64,000 bases of DNA. Source: Cristatella mucedo. Its lineage: Eukaryota; Bryozoa; Phylactolaemata; Cristatellidae. Shown here piece after piece: positions 1-9,678 of the stretch (position 1 is the first letter of the stretch; every line of letters starts with the position of its first letter). The notes under the pieces are model-generated. The model was given only the letters and a program-made list of their open reading frames with translations, did not search any database and was not told where the DNA came from. Location of the stretch: positions 1 through 64,000 of the forward strand of contig WPIO01000102.1 of the NCBI GenBank assembly GCA_009760855.2, read 5' to 3'. Position numbers and translations under genes: made by a program.

Positions 1-1642
1 AAAATAACACTACTTCTTTGGTTTGTATCTGGAGAGGTGTATTTTCAATCTGATCTTTATCGCAGATCGAAAATAATTCAGCAGCCAGTATAGTGCAATT
101 TCGACATAAATAATCACATTGCTTCATGATAATGATTTACAGAAAGCTAGATTATTGCTGTAGTGGAAATTTTCAAGTATAATTACTTTTAATGGCCGCA
201 TATGGACTGCTTGTATGCTGATTGTTGTTCTGGAGTGAGTGTAATGGAAGATGGTATTATTGGATGTCTATTTTTGGCGTGAAATGGAATATATTGTGGC
301 TGTGGTGTAAATTTGCATTTCAAGCATAATGCATTATGTAGTGGAAATTTCAACTCCGTTCTGAATGACAGCATTGATTGAAGTTGGCAAACATAATTCA
401 TTTTTTTCTTTTGTCCATCTAACAACTCTAATCATTCCCAATTAAAAATGACTCTCCATCATTTCTCGTACAGATCTAATTCTTCTATTTCAAGATGGTC
501 TATATCATCTGACTCGGAGAAAGATTTCTTAAGTCTGATCAATGCAATTATTGTTGCCAAGTATAGACGCTGATAAATATTTGGAAGATGGCATTAGAAT
601 AATTAGATTTTATCATCCTAGGATGGCGAAAATCATTCCGCAGCTGTGACATTTGCCGCTGGCAAGTCATCCCCAGTGCAATGAGATATTTTTATGCGGT
701 GAGAAGCTTTGAATTTTGGTGAAGCATGCGGCCTTTAATTCTGTCAATTTTATCAAAGCGTGAATTGATCGGGCAGTTGGTATGGGACATGGCGCCGCAT
801 TTGCAGGCGTTCTTTCAACTATCAAAGCTGTTGCTGACTTTGCTTTTTCTTATACTGCAACAGTAAATGCAAATATTCTCTAGGGAAGCAACGCATCAGC
901 CAGACACAATCTTTAGGTTTTTGCTGATAATATTGTGTCTTTGTTAAGGTAAATTATATGGTAAACCTACACTTCTGTTTATATATATCTTGCGGGACAT
1001 TGGGCTCCTTGTTTTAATTGTTGCAATTCGGTGCTGAATCTTATGTTGTCTTATGTAAATAATGGGATTTTTTAAGAAATTAATTGATCTGGGATCTATC
1101 CTGACAATCTTATTTGGTGCTATAATTTTGCAACAAGCTTTCACGTATATAAAAACATCTCAAAACCAAGAACAGCGCTATAATAATGGCCCTAGATGTA
1201 AATATTGGCAATCGTGAGTTATTTTTAAGGCCAAATATTTAATTAATCACAATCAATTATGGTTGTTTTCCAAAAAAAAATTATCAATTAGTGTAAAATT
1301 ATTATCAAATAATGCTTTTTTACATCATCTTTCTTGCGGTGGGTTATAAAAAATTACACCCTATTGCCACCATCATTTTCGCCAGCAGAGAAATATGCTT
1401 GCTTGTCCTTATTGAACATTTTCATCTACCGATTTCTATTTTGTGATTAAATCTCATCTCTCAATGTTTACTTTCTAAAAAACAAAATTATCAAGTAGTG
1501 TGAAATTATTATAAAATAATGCTTTTTAAGCAATAAATTTCGTACAGTCAATTTTAGTAAAATATTAATAAAAAGCATTGCAATATATGGTTTTTTATGT
1601 TATGATCATTTCATGTGCATTATAAATTACAGTTATTAATAT
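1..1642. other. long spacer without recognisable gene
   Basis: No open frame here carries a recognisable domain. Short frames on the minus strand (189-425 and 944-1144) have no family look. The stretch around 640-950 is less T-rich than the rest and could be a decayed gene, but no frame stays open and I cannot name one. The right half contains a 44-bp imperfect direct repeat (1277-1320 and 1484-1527). This kind of long AT-rich spacer is common in Rickettsiales genomes undergoing gene loss. Confidence 0.5.
1277..1527. repeat. imperfect 44-bp direct repeat, two copies 207 bp apart
   Basis: Copies at 1277-1320 and 1484-1527 differ at three positions by my alignment. Each contains a small AT hairpin (ATTATT / AATAAT) and ends in GCTTTTT. 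They lie just upstream of the 748-residue protein gene at 1643, so they could be regulatory, or could be the trace of a local duplication. No function can be assigned. Confidence 0.6.
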
Positions 1643-3889
1643 ATGAGAAATAATTCATCAACAAAGCAAGTAGGCAGTAGTGTTAGTAATGGTCAGTTGT
1701 GTAGAGGTGGAGTCGCTTATCAAGCAAGAGTGATTTCTGGCAAACATCACACAAAGATGACAAAGAGTTTGCAGAAAGGCTGCAAGGCGACAATTGCCAA
1801 AAGAAGGATTTTGTCAAGCATGGATTATTCCATTATGCCAATTATGTCGCAGAGAGTTACGCCGCAGTTCTCGCAATCTGCCTCTCTATGCACATTTAAT
1901 GCCGCAAGGAGTGGATATGGTGGTGGTAAATTTGCGACTACCTTTTTAGTGACTATGGCCGCTTTGGTCACCATTTCTAGTGCTGATACAGCTGTGGCTT
2001 ATGCTACAGCCGAATCCGATAATATAACTTCTGCTATTGGTTATTCGGGGCAGGGCGATGCATTGAGGGCGATGCAATCAAGTGATTATTTCAGCCATGT
2101 CTTGTCGCATCCGCATAGTTCTTTGGATGATACTGCGGCCAAAAAATCAGAAAAAAAAGGTCAAATAAAAAGCATAGGCCGTAAAAATAAAAGAGAAATT
2201 GCTCAAACCTCTCCCGCAGCCCAAGCTACAACTTATCAGCAAAATCAAGATGGCTACGATGTGTGTAACTTTGGTAATCTTGATGGGCCGCAATGTGGCG
2301 TTCCAGATGACTACAAGACTACGGAATACCTAGACTCTGAAGGTGATTATTTAAAGGAATCATGGGATGATGGTGTGGTTTTTTCTGCTGAAGGCCTTTC
2401 GGATGGTGATTATTTAAAGGAATCATGGGATGATGGTGTGGTTTTTTCTGCTGAAGGCCTTTCGGATGATGAAATTATCAAATCCGCTTTTAAAAATGCC
2501 ACACTAGATTGCTTAAACAGGAAATCTTATTATGAAGTTGCTAAAAATGCTCTGGAAATCGAATCTTCTACAAATGGTGTAGATACTAATTTTTATATAA
2601 AGCAAAAATCAGGACCTGCTGTTGAGGGCAGATTTGAAGATGGGGCTGCTGTTGTTGTTGTTGGCGGATGTCTTGGTGGATCTACAGCCGATGAGGGTAT
2701 TTCTCAATTTAATGGTACCATGCTATTAGGTTTGTTGTGGGATTGCAGCCTTGATTACTATACCCCATGTCCAACCGTTCGTCCAAGAATTGCAATAGAT
2801 GCGGCAAAAATGAAGCCAGAAAAAATAAAACAATTTATTGATTTTTTTGATAATTTAAAGAATCATATGGCTCTCGCGGTGGGAGACTCTATTGCAGCAA
2901 ATTTGTTTAACAAAATCAAGATCAATATATACGATGCTTCTGGAAGGGGTTTTCATGGTCAATTTAAAACTGTTAATTTGCAACAGTGGATAGGTGGCGT
3001 TGCGGTTGAAGCATTAACCATTACCACTCCCCCAGCATCAACACTACTTAATAAAACCTCTGAATCCGCTTCCACCGTATTGCGCAATACCGCACCTACA
3101 CAGCCTGTTACATCTAGCCCATTGCTATCAAATGGCGGCACTTCTGGTGTGGACACTTCGAAAGTGGCAACATTAGCTGAAGCCCTTACCGCCACACAAA
3201 CATCAACGCCACTTAGCCAAACTTCTGGAGAGAACAAATCAGCTTCATTTGCATTGAATGTTACAACTCCTACTCAGCCTGTTACATCTGACTCGTCATC
3301 TCAAGCCATTACCAATCCCCCAGCATCAACGCCACTTAGCCCAACTTCTGGAGAGAGTAAATCAGCTTCATTTGCATTGAATGTTACAACTCCTACTCAG
3401 CCTGTTACATCTGGCCCATTGCTATCAAATGGCGGCACTTCTGGTGTGGACACTTCGAAAGTGGCAACAAGCGTTTCTCACTACTTTAACCCTACTAGTA
3501 ACGGATCTACGTCTGGATCGGTTGGTACGGGCAGTGCTCATTCGGTTTCTGTTACCGCGACTCCTAGCGGAGATCTTGGCATCATGACCGCCTTCGGCCT
3601 AACTACAACGGCAGCTAGATTGTTTTCTGGTATTTTTGGCTCTAGTGGTAATGTATCAGTTCCGCCAACAGCTTTGCCATCCCCCCCAGATATTGCGGGA
3701 ATAAATAACTCTGCCGCTATAGCTGGTGGAGTTGGTGTTGCAGGTGCTATTTTAGGTGCCGTCATCACTGCGTTTACTGTTGCTAAGATTTATAAAAACA
3801 GGGCGGTAGCTAATAGATCGACCGGAGCCACGGCAGTAATTCAGGGTGTCGAGCTGAGAGAAAGATCCCCTAATGCTATTGATGTTTGA
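1643..3889 (+). CDS. repeat-containing putative membrane or surface protein, unknown function
   Basis: No family was recognised. The 748-residue product has a basic N-terminal part of about 95 residues, then a hydrophobic stretch at about 97-120 that could act as a signal-anchor. A signal peptide from a later start (M60 or M67) is also possible. Around 250-290 a 21-residue unit occurs twice, exactly in tandem. From about 460 to 620 it is rich in Ser, Thr and Pro with shuffled modules such as TTPTQPVTS. Near the end (about 690-714) is a Gly/Ala/Val/Ile-rich transmembrane-like helix followed by a basic stop-transfer KIYKNR and a 30-residue tail. That layout (low-complexity stalk plus C-terminal anchor) suggests an envelope or host-membrane protein; this is inference. 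It stands alone, with spacers on both sides. The start at 1643 is the first ATG of the frame. It could be a T4SS substrate or a surface antigen. Confidence 0.75.
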   Translation: MRNNSSTKQVGSSVSNGQLCRGGVAYQARVISGKHHTKMTKSLQKGCKATIAKRRILSSMDYSIMPIMSQRVTPQFSQSASLCTFNAARSGYGGGKFATTFLVTMAALVTISSADTAVAYATAESDNITSAIGYSGQGDALRAMQSSDYFSHVLSHPHSSLDDTAAKKSEKKGQIKSIGRKNKREIAQTSPAAQATTYQQNQDGYDVCNFGNLDGPQCGVPDDYKTTEYLDSEGDYLKESWDDGVVFSAEGLSDGDYLKESWDDGVVFSAEGLSDDEIIKSAFKNATLDCLNRKSYYEVAKNALEIESSTNGVDTNFYIKQKSGPAVEGRFEDGAAVVVVGGCLGGSTADEGISQFNGTMLLGLLWDCSLDYYTPCPTVRPRIAIDAAKMKPEKIKQFIDFFDNLKNHMALAVGDSIAANLFNKIKINIYDASGRGFHGQFKTVNLQQWIGGVAVEALTITTPPASTLLNKTSESASTVLRNTAPTQPVTSSPLLSNGGTSGVDTSKVATLAEALTATQTSTPLSQTSGENKSASFALNVTTPTQPVTSDSSSQAITNPPASTPLSPTSGESKSASFALNVTTPTQPVTSGPLLSNGGTSGVDTSKVATSVSHYFNPTSNGSTSGSVGTGSAHSVSVTATPSGDLGIMTAFGLTTTAARLFSGIFGSSGNVSVPPTALPSPPDIAGINNSAAIAGGVGVAGAILGAVITAFTVAKIYKNRAVANRSTGATAVIQGVELRERSPNAIDV
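2342..2467 (+). repeat. exact 63-bp in-frame tandem duplication
   Basis: Two identical 63-bp units (2342-2404 and 2405-2467) each encode the same 21 residues, beginning GDYLKESWDD. The unit is a whole number of codons, so the frame is kept. Perfect identity, including third positions, suggests a very recent duplication or ongoing copy-number change. Confidence 0.95.
3101..3469 (+). repeat. shuffled in-frame repeat modules in the Ser/Thr/Pro-rich region
   Basis: Two modules alternate. A 90-bp module occurs at 3201-3290 and 3324-3413, with three mismatches and an offset of 123 bp (41 codons). A 72-bp module occurs at 3101-3172 and 3398-3469, with one mismatch and an offset of 297 bp (99 codons). 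A more diverged relative of the first module begins near 3036. All offsets are multiples of three, so the gene stays open. This looks like a stalk region that grows by recombination. Confidence 0.9.
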
Positions 3890-3892
3890 TTT

Positions 3893-5042
3893 TTTGCGAT
3901 TTGATTTTTTTTATGATAAAATAAAAAAATATCAATTAAAGTCAAATTATGATGGATGGCAATGTTGAAGTATTTGGCAAAATCCAATCTGCCTCTTTCG
4001 TTGTGTGTTGTTTGTTATACTTTTTTAAAATTGGCAGATTGGCCCATAGGGTATGTTTTTTTGCATCCACAGCTGTGCTGTACTTTTTTGTTTTTACAGC
4101 GAGAGTTATGTTGTGTCTAAATCAAGTAAAAATAGCGTAAAATTGCTTGATAGATTATCTTTTTTGCATTGTTTCTACTTTTTATAGGCGAAGATGACAT
4201 TCCTTAGCATGATGTTATTTTAATGCAAAAATCTATAGTTAAATAGTCTATGCGGCTTGTGTTTAATATGTACAAATTATGAAATACTTAAGGAAAAATG
4301 TAAATTATTACTCTCAGTGGTAAGATGTGATATCGGATTTGTAGAAAATTGTACCTGAAAATCTTTGATTGTTTTTGTTCTTTGCCGTGGTGATTTTGCT
4401 GTAAGCATATGTTTTATGTGGTTATTATTTTCGGCAATATGTACTGCAATTTAGTGAAAAGCTTTATCTATATCAAAATTACAACCAAGACGATTTCCTC
4501 GGGATTATTCTTTAATATTAGAGCTAAAAGAAATTTTTTTATGTCGTTTTTGCATTTAGTTCCTTGCGGATTGTATCTTAAAATTAAATTATGGCCTAGT
4601 GGCATAGTTTATAGATGCAGTCACAATAACCACAAATTTTGCCAAGTCTGGCATGGTTATTTTTTTGACTGATAATCTTGGCGGTGTGGGGATTTTCTGC
4701 TTATATGGTTACTGTTGCGGTAATTTTTTTTAGCGTAACGCGGCAAAAAATAAATCCATAATCTCAGATTATAATTAGTGATAATAAAAGCATTGGCATC
4801 TAAAAAACATGTATTTATTGGTTTTTGGATATAGCTTGTTCATTAAATATCTATAAATGGGCTTTAAAATTGGTTTGTATGATGGTTAAAAGTTAATATT
4901 TCATGAGAGCGGCAATTGGTGTGATTAGTTGGGCTGTTATGCTTAAATATATTGTTATCGGCCTGTTGGTTTGGCAGCCGTTTTTATGTTGACTTTAATT
5001 TTTTTAATTGTTCAGCGATTGTGATTCTGAGAGTTTTTTTAT
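3893..5042. other. spacer; hairpins but no supported gene
   Basis: Two short frames (3949-4140 and 4409-4672) have compositions like the T-rich background and no family resemblance. A 10-bp perfect inverted repeat (CCAATCTGCC at 3984-3993, GGCAGATTGG at 4033-4042) has a 39-nt spacer. A better terminator-like hairpin lies at 4625-4666. An unrecognised small RNA upstream of that hairpin is possible but not supported further. Confidence 0.5.
4625..4666 (+). terminator. terminator-like hairpin with T run
   Basis: The outer arms AATAACCA (4625-4632) and TGGTTATT (4654-4661) enclose an inner stem TGCCA/TGGCA with a 4-nt loop and a 7-nt left bulge. A run of seven T follows (4660-4666). It is the best rho-independent-like structure I noticed in the spacers, yet no recognised gene lies directly upstream; the 748-residue gene ends more than 700 bp away. 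It may end an unannotated transcript. Confidence 0.4.
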
Positions 5043-5750
5043 ATGCAAAACATAGCCATAGCAACTTTTTATGAGTTTAAAACCATAGATTTTATCGAGA
5101 AAATGCAAGCTAGCATAAAATCAGAGATGCAAAATAATAGCATATTGGGCACAATAATTATTGCCAAAGAGGGTATCAATGGCACTGTTTCTGGAGATGA
5201 GGAATCGATTGATTCTTTCTGTAAAAAAATCTGTGATTTAATGCAGAATCCTGATATATGGTTTAAAAAAACTTACTATCATCAGCACCCATTTGCTAAG
5301 GCAAAAGTTAGAATCAAGAAGGAAATCGTTACTTTTGGCATGGATTTAAAATCTCCACCTGGAGATTATGTTGCGCCAGAAAAATGGGACGATTTGATTT
5401 CTGATGATGATGTGATTTTAATAGATACAAGAAACGATTATGAATATTATGTTGGAACTTTCAAGGGAGCCGTAAATCCTAATACCAACAGCTTTAAAGA
5501 GTTGCCTCTTTGGGTGGAGCACAACCTGAAACCAGAAGACAAAAAAAAGAAAATTGCTATGTTTTGCACTGGCGGAGTACGGTGTGAAAAATCAACAAGC
5601 CTAATGAAAGATTTAGGATTTGAAAAGGTTTATCATTTGGAGGGTGGTATTATTAATTATCTTGCTGCCACAAAAAACGCCAATAAAAAATGGCGCGGAA
5701 ATTGCTTTGTTTTTGACGACAGAATTATAGTAGATGACAATTTACAATAG
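5043..5750 (+). CDS. trhO: tRNA uridine(34) hydroxylase, rhodanese-like
   Basis: The product matches the TrhO/YceA (UPF0176) family, which uses molecular oxygen to make 5-hydroxyuridine at the wobble position of certain tRNAs. The N-terminal part (about 1-95) has the family's acylphosphatase-like fold signature, with KEGINGT near residue 43. The second half is a rhodanese domain: DTRNDYEY near residue 125 and the active loop CTGGVRCEK near 178, with the catalytic Cys first. At 235 residues it is shorter than the E. coli protein and lacks its C-terminal extension, as is usual in alphaproteobacteria. The ATG at 5043 is the natural start. It is flanked by spacers and is probably monocistronic. 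Confidence 0.93.
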   Translation: MQNIAIATFYEFKTIDFIEKMQASIKSEMQNNSILGTIIIAKEGINGTVSGDEESIDSFCKKICDLMQNPDIWFKKTYYHQHPFAKAKVRIKKEIVTFGMDLKSPPGDYVAPEKWDDLISDDDVILIDTRNDYEYYVGTFKGAVNPNTNSFKELPLWVEHNLKPEDKKKKIAMFCTGGVRCEKSTSLMKDLGFEKVYHLEGGIINYLAATKNANKKWRGNCFVFDDRIIVDDNLQ

Positions 5751-6817
5751 CTTTTAAAGCTTGTTATCTGGTATTTTTTCATTCTGGACTTTGGTTTTTT
5801 TGTTGCTGTGTGTTATGTTGGCTATATTGAACTTATATTATTTGCAATTATTGCCTTTCTATCGTTTTCGATGCTTTCTTCTTTGTTGGCGTTGTTGCAT
5901 GCCTTTTTTCATTTTCTGATTTTTGATAACTGTAGATTAAATTATCGATGCACCGATTTGCTTTCTGTTGTTTTTTGGCGTTATTTCTTGTCGTGATTTT
6001 TACATGCTTTTTGGTAGCTTCAGATTAAATTGTTTGTCTTTCGGTGGTTTGATTTTTTATCGCTCCATATATTCTGGATTTTTCGCCATGCTGGTTGAGT
6101 CTGCTGACGCATAATGCCGTCCATTTATTGATCATTGTGGCTTTATGCTGCTGATTATTTGTTCCATTTTTGTATTTGTTTGTTGTTTTGATATTTTTAT
6201 GTGTTATAAAAATCATTTTCAACTTTTAGTGGTGTAAATTACAATTTATATTTTTTTTTATTTAATTTTATAGATATTTTAGATATTGATTTGGAGTTTT
6301 TTTAGACCTCATGCTTTTTAAATAATTTATTTTAAATATATCAATTTTTGGCTTTATGGTTATAAATTAAGCATTTGACTTCAGATTGAGCTCGATTCTT
6401 TCTTAAAAAATTGCCATCAATCTTAATAATCTGATTTTTATAATTTATTGTTCCGCACGGGTAGTTTCTAATTCTTTCATATTGGGCAGACATGGTGGTA
6501 ATATTTTTGTTCCAGAATTGATAAATCTTGTCTCTGATTTGTGATGGCTGACTTGTGCCATCATTGATATTTCAAAATTTCTCATACTTTCTAAGTTCTT
6601 ATGGTTGTTGCGTAATGTTATTATGCTGTTGGATTTAAAATTAAATATTGATTGGCTTGGCATTCAGATGATTTTTTGTAAGATGTTTAAGAATCAGTAA
6701 CGATAATTGCAATATTGCATTTAAATTTCAGGGTAGGATTTGCTGTTTTGCCGGATGATTTGTTCTCTAATTATTGTTTCATTTAAAAAACTTGTCATGC
6801 TGTTGTAAGTTGATTTA
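5751..6817. other. T-rich spacer of about 1 kb, nothing recognised
   Basis: The plus strand is strongly T-rich, with many TTTT runs. The short frames here (5808-5996 on plus, 6025-6222 and 6445-6663 on minus) show no family features. The spacer separates rightward trhO from leftward midA, so both 3' ends fall in it, but I saw no convincing terminator. Confidence 0.5.
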
Positions 6818-7900
6818 TTATTGCTTTGGAAAAATCGCAGTTAAAACCTTAAATAGATTACCCATTTGCTGTGGATTTGTCAAGCGATCTGCCGTTGTAA
6901 TTAAGTTGGAAATATCTGCAGTAGCTAGTGTTGGCTTGATGTGATCGATTAATTCTTGCAGGCCGCAGTTATTTAAAAACTCTCCTTGATTAAAGATTTC
7001 TATCTTTTTTGCTTGATATTGATGTGTTATTTTTTGAAAAATATTAAATTGTACCAAGTGAGTTATGTCGGAATGGCCAATATTGTATAGTGGGTCAGTT
7101 TTTTGATGTTTATGGCAGGCCTGAAGGCTTGAGTGTTGAATTTGTTCCATAATGCCATAATCTATGGTTGTAATAACTCCGCTATTTAATTGCATTTTTT
7201 TGCAAATATCTTGCCAAATTTCAATACCTTTATAGGGAACTTCCAATATCTCACCTTCTTGCGGTTTGTATTGGGGAAAAAATTGCTCTAAATGCTGCTT
7301 TGCTGTCGTGTCTGATTCTGGATTTGCGATGGCCACTAATCGAAAGGTATTTTTTTCCAGCACAACATGCATTTCGTGCCAATTGTTTTTAAGCCACTGT
7401 AATTGCTTTATCGGAATTGCATCTAAAAATTCATTGCTATAAATTAGAATTGGTTTATCTGAAGGTATAGATGATAAATTCCGTATCCACTCCAGCGATA
7501 TGCTAGCATGACCTAGCCTGTCTTGTTGTCTGGCTTGCATTTTTTGGCTTTTTTCAAGAATGAAAATCTTGTCAATCTTGTTAATTAGCTTTGTTTTTGT
7601 TAGAATATTTATAATATCGGCCAACATTAAACCCTCTCCGGCACCAAGTTCCAATAAATAGAATTTTTCTTGATTTTCAAAATTCACCATCCCTCTTTGC
7701 ATCAATTCCATTCCAACTAGCTCGCTAAATAAATTTGTTAAATGCGGTGCTGTTATAAAATCTCCATTTTTACCAATTGTGCTGTTATTATAATATCCGT
7801 AAATTGGATGATACAGAGCCAAATCCAGAAAAGAATCCAGCGGCATAGGTCCGTTTTTTAGCAAAAGAGTTGAAATGAAGTATTCGCAATTATTTTGCAT
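6818..7900 (-). CDS. MidA/NDUFAF7-type SAM-dependent methyltransferase
   Basis: The 360-residue protein belongs to the MidA/NDUFAF7 family (COG1565). In mitochondria this family methylates an arginine of the complex I subunit NDUFS2; the bacterial members are thought to act on the respiratory NADH dehydrogenase. The N-terminus has the family hallmarks PMPLDSFLDLALYHPIYGYY and GKNGDFITAPH. The SAM-binding glycine motif LLELGAGEGLML follows near residue 103, with a further YSNEFLDAIPIKQ segment near 155. The length is normal. It starts at the ATG at 7900 and is flanked by noncoding sequence on both sides. The target in this organism is inferred, not shown. Confidence 0.88.
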   Translation of the reverse strand: MQNNCEYFISTLLLKNGPMPLDSFLDLALYHPIYGYYNNSTIGKNGDFITAPHLTNLFSELVGMELMQRGMVNFENQEKFYLLELGAGEGLMLADIINILTKTKLINKIDKIFILEKSQKMQARQQDRLGHASISLEWIRNLSSIPSDKPILIYSNEFLDAIPIKQLQWLKNNWHEMHVVLEKNTFRLVAIANPESDTTAKQHLEQFFPQYKPQEGEILEVPYKGIEIWQDICKKMQLNSGVITTIDYGIMEQIQHSSLQACHKHQKTDPLYNIGHSDITHLVQFNIFQKITHQYQAKKIEIFNQGEFLNNCGLQELIDHIKPTLATADISNLITTADRLTNPQQMGNLFKVLTAIFPKQ

Positions 7901-8386
7901 GGATTGATGATTTTACTTATTTTGTATCACTAAATATCTAGATGGTTGCAAAATAAAATGCTAGATGATTGTTGTTTTATTTATTTGCAACTTTTTGTAT
8001 ATTTTTGCAATGTTCAATTGCGGAATATTTTGCTCTAGTGTCATTCTATATATACGATGAACTACAAGATTGCTGTTGGGAAATTTTTAAAACAAATAAA
8101 AAAATAGCAAATTTTTGCGATCTGTGACATGGTACAGCAAGTGCAAAGCAAAAAAGATCCGATCGTATCTCTCAATTGGATTTAATCTTGCTTGCAGCTT
8201 GGGATGGCGAAAATTTTAGAAATTCAAATTATCCACTAGATTAATTGTTGTACGAATAGATATTTCAAGCGGCCGTAAGTAAATTGTAAATTACTCTATT
8301 CCGATCCAACGATATCGCATTATAATCAAAAGTCCAATATATGGATTGTTTATTTGTTACAAACAGATGTGCCTTACAAACAAATA
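7901..8386. other. spacer between midA and rpmG
   Basis: About 490 bp upstream of midA and downstream of rpmG, both leftward. No frame of useful length and no clear terminator were seen. The central part (about 8100-8300) is less AT-rich than the edges and might be a gene remnant, but nothing could be named. Confidence 0.4.
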
Positions 8387-8578
8387 CTAAGCTTTGTAAA
8401 CTAACTTCTTCTCTACAAACATTACCCTTTTTCTGATTTTTTTGTCATACTTCATTTTAGATAGCTTGACGCTGGCTTTTTCTCCTTTTGTTGGCTTTCT
8501 GGTAACATAAAAAGTTCCAGTCCCGGCAGTACTCATCAGTACAATATTCATGTAAGTTCTTCCTTTTGCCATAGCCAA
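8387..8578 (-). CDS. rpmG: 50S ribosomal protein L33
   Basis: The 63-residue protein has the L33 pattern: a basic N-terminus, the core VLMSTAGTGTFYVTRKPTK, then KYDKKIRKRVMFVEKK. This matches the alphaproteobacterial form without zinc-binding cysteines. Two starts are close together, at 8578 and at the second Met (8572); the family usually begins MAKG or MAKA, which favours 8572. It lies 80 bp downstream of the tRNA-Asp gene on the same strand and may be co-transcribed with it. Confidence 0.92.
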   Translation of the reverse strand: MAMAKGRTYMNIVLMSTAGTGTFYVTRKPTKGEKASVKLSKMKYDKKIRKRVMFVEKKLVYKA

Positions 8579-8657
8579 AAAATATAAAGCAGTAAAAAAT
8601 CAATAATTAAAGTACAACTAGTAATGCTACCATTTTGCCGCAATAATGCCGCATAAG

Positions 8658-8734
8658 TGGCGGGAACGACGGGGCTTGAACCCGCAACTTCCGCCGTGAC
8701 AGGGCGGTGCTCTAACCAATTGAACTACGTTCCC
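8658..8734 (-). tRNA. tRNA-Asp (anticodon GTC)
   Basis: The reverse complement folds as a complete cloverleaf of 77 nt with an encoded CCA. The 7-bp acceptor stem is GGGAACG/CGTTCCC, with discriminator G as in tRNA-Asp. The anticodon loop CTGTCAC gives GTC, and the T arm has GGTTCAAGCC. All stems pair. Confidence 0.97.
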
Positions 8735-8902
8735 AATATTATAAAGCTCTAACGAATAACGAAAGAACCCAATACTTTTCCTGATAGATTCCGAGAGGTT
8801 TTTAATAATCAATATTTTTTTATTTTTTTTATGAAATTAAAAAAACCATCCCTATCATGCTGGGCGCAGTAATTTTTTTGCCAATAAAGAAAACGCCAAT
8901 CC

Positions 8903-9535
8903 ATGGTATCGATAATAACTTCAACTTTGCTGAGTGGCATAAATCTACCGCCGAACTTTATTCATCAACCAGTTTTGAGGGTTGTAATTGGCGATTGTGA
9001 TGATTTTTGCGCACCAAATGATCACGTTATAATAACAAGCAAGTATGCCATCATTGCCATTAGAAAAAGCATTACTTTGCTTAATGTTGTTTCTGGTTTA
9101 AGTGTTGTTGGCGAGTCTCTTGGTCAATTATTAGTTGATTGTGGGGTTGTAAAAAAAATTCGAGTTTACGACAGCGCGCAGTCCATGATGCAATGTATTA
9201 TCAAGCATCGCTATGCCGATAGTTTTACCTATTTACGCGGTGTTCATGTAACTCAGGAATTTAGGGAAATTGGATTACACTATCCCTTAAGGGAAGTAAT
9301 TACTTATTATACAAAGGAAATAGAGCAAATAGATGATAATGTTATTTCTGCAATTAGAAATTTTTCCGTTTCAGATGTTAGATTTTATTCACGTAGAAGT
9401 GTGGTGGCTTTTTTTAATTTAATGCAAAAATTTAATCTTTTTTCATATTTATATTGCGTTAAAATGATTGGAATTTCTGCGGAATTGACTAATTTTGCCG
9501 AAGAATATTTTGCCGCAATGATTTGCAAAAAATAA
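8903..9535 (+). CDS. hemD: uroporphyrinogen-III synthase (divergent)
   Basis: The 210-residue product has the weakly conserved HemD pattern. It closes hydroxymethylbilane to uroporphyrinogen III, the last linear-to-cyclic step of haem synthesis. Visible signs are an N-terminal HVIITSKYAI segment, a mid-protein YLRGVHVTQEF followed by PLREVITYYTKEIE, and FYSRRSVVAFFNL near residue 155; these match the family's YLRG, vvYrt and FtSp motifs. The length is a little short (usual about 230-250), as in other Rickettsiales. HemD proteins are very divergent, so the call rests on the motif order. The presence of hemH and hemJ in the same window supports a working late pathway. Confidence 0.75.
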   Translation: MVSIITSTLLSGINLPPNFIHQPVLRVVIGDCDDFCAPNDHVIITSKYAIIAIRKSITLLNVVSGLSVVGESLGQLLVDCGVVKKIRVYDSAQSMMQCIIKHRYADSFTYLRGVHVTQEFREIGLHYPLREVITYYTKEIEQIDDNVISAIRNFSVSDVRFYSRRSVVAFFNLMQKFNLFSYLYCVKMIGISAELTNFAEEYFAAMICKK

Positions 9536-9634
9536 TCAAAAAAATGAAGCTATAATGTATTTTGGCAAAAAATAACAACATACTTGACAATAAAAACCAC
9601 GCCTGTCTTGAGGTCTAACGCTTGTCTCTATATT

Positions 9635-9663
9635 TTGTGGCATTACTAGTATTTTAATATAAT
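9635..9663 (+). promoter_or_regulatory. possible sigma-70-type promoter of rpmF / tRNA-Thr
   Basis: An exact TATAAT lies at 9658-9663, with TTGTGG at 9635-9640 giving a 17-bp spacer. It sits 15 bp before the rpmF start. In such AT-rich DNA a TATAAT alone is weak evidence; position and spacing raise it somewhat. Confidence 0.35.
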
Positions 9664-9678
9664 TAGAACAAATAATTT

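Noticed and set aside
189..1144. Minus-strand frames of 78 and 66 codons in the first spacer
   Set aside because: No recognisable motif and no neighbour support.
3949..4672. Two short plus-strand frames (3949-4140, 4409-4672)
   Set aside because: Phe/Cys/Leu-rich products typical of T-rich noncoding DNA, with no family features.
5808..5996. 62-codon hydrophobic frame downstream of trhO
   Set aside because: Looks like a membrane peptide, but any T-rich stretch reads like this; no other support.
8738..8743. TATAAT (minus strand) as the tRNA-Asp promoter -10
   Set aside because: It is only about 3 bp before the mature tRNA end, so transcription would start inside the tRNA.
9594..9599. TTGACA upstream of rpmF as a promoter -35
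   Set aside because: No acceptable -10 at 16-18 bp; the TATAAT nearer the gene is better placed.
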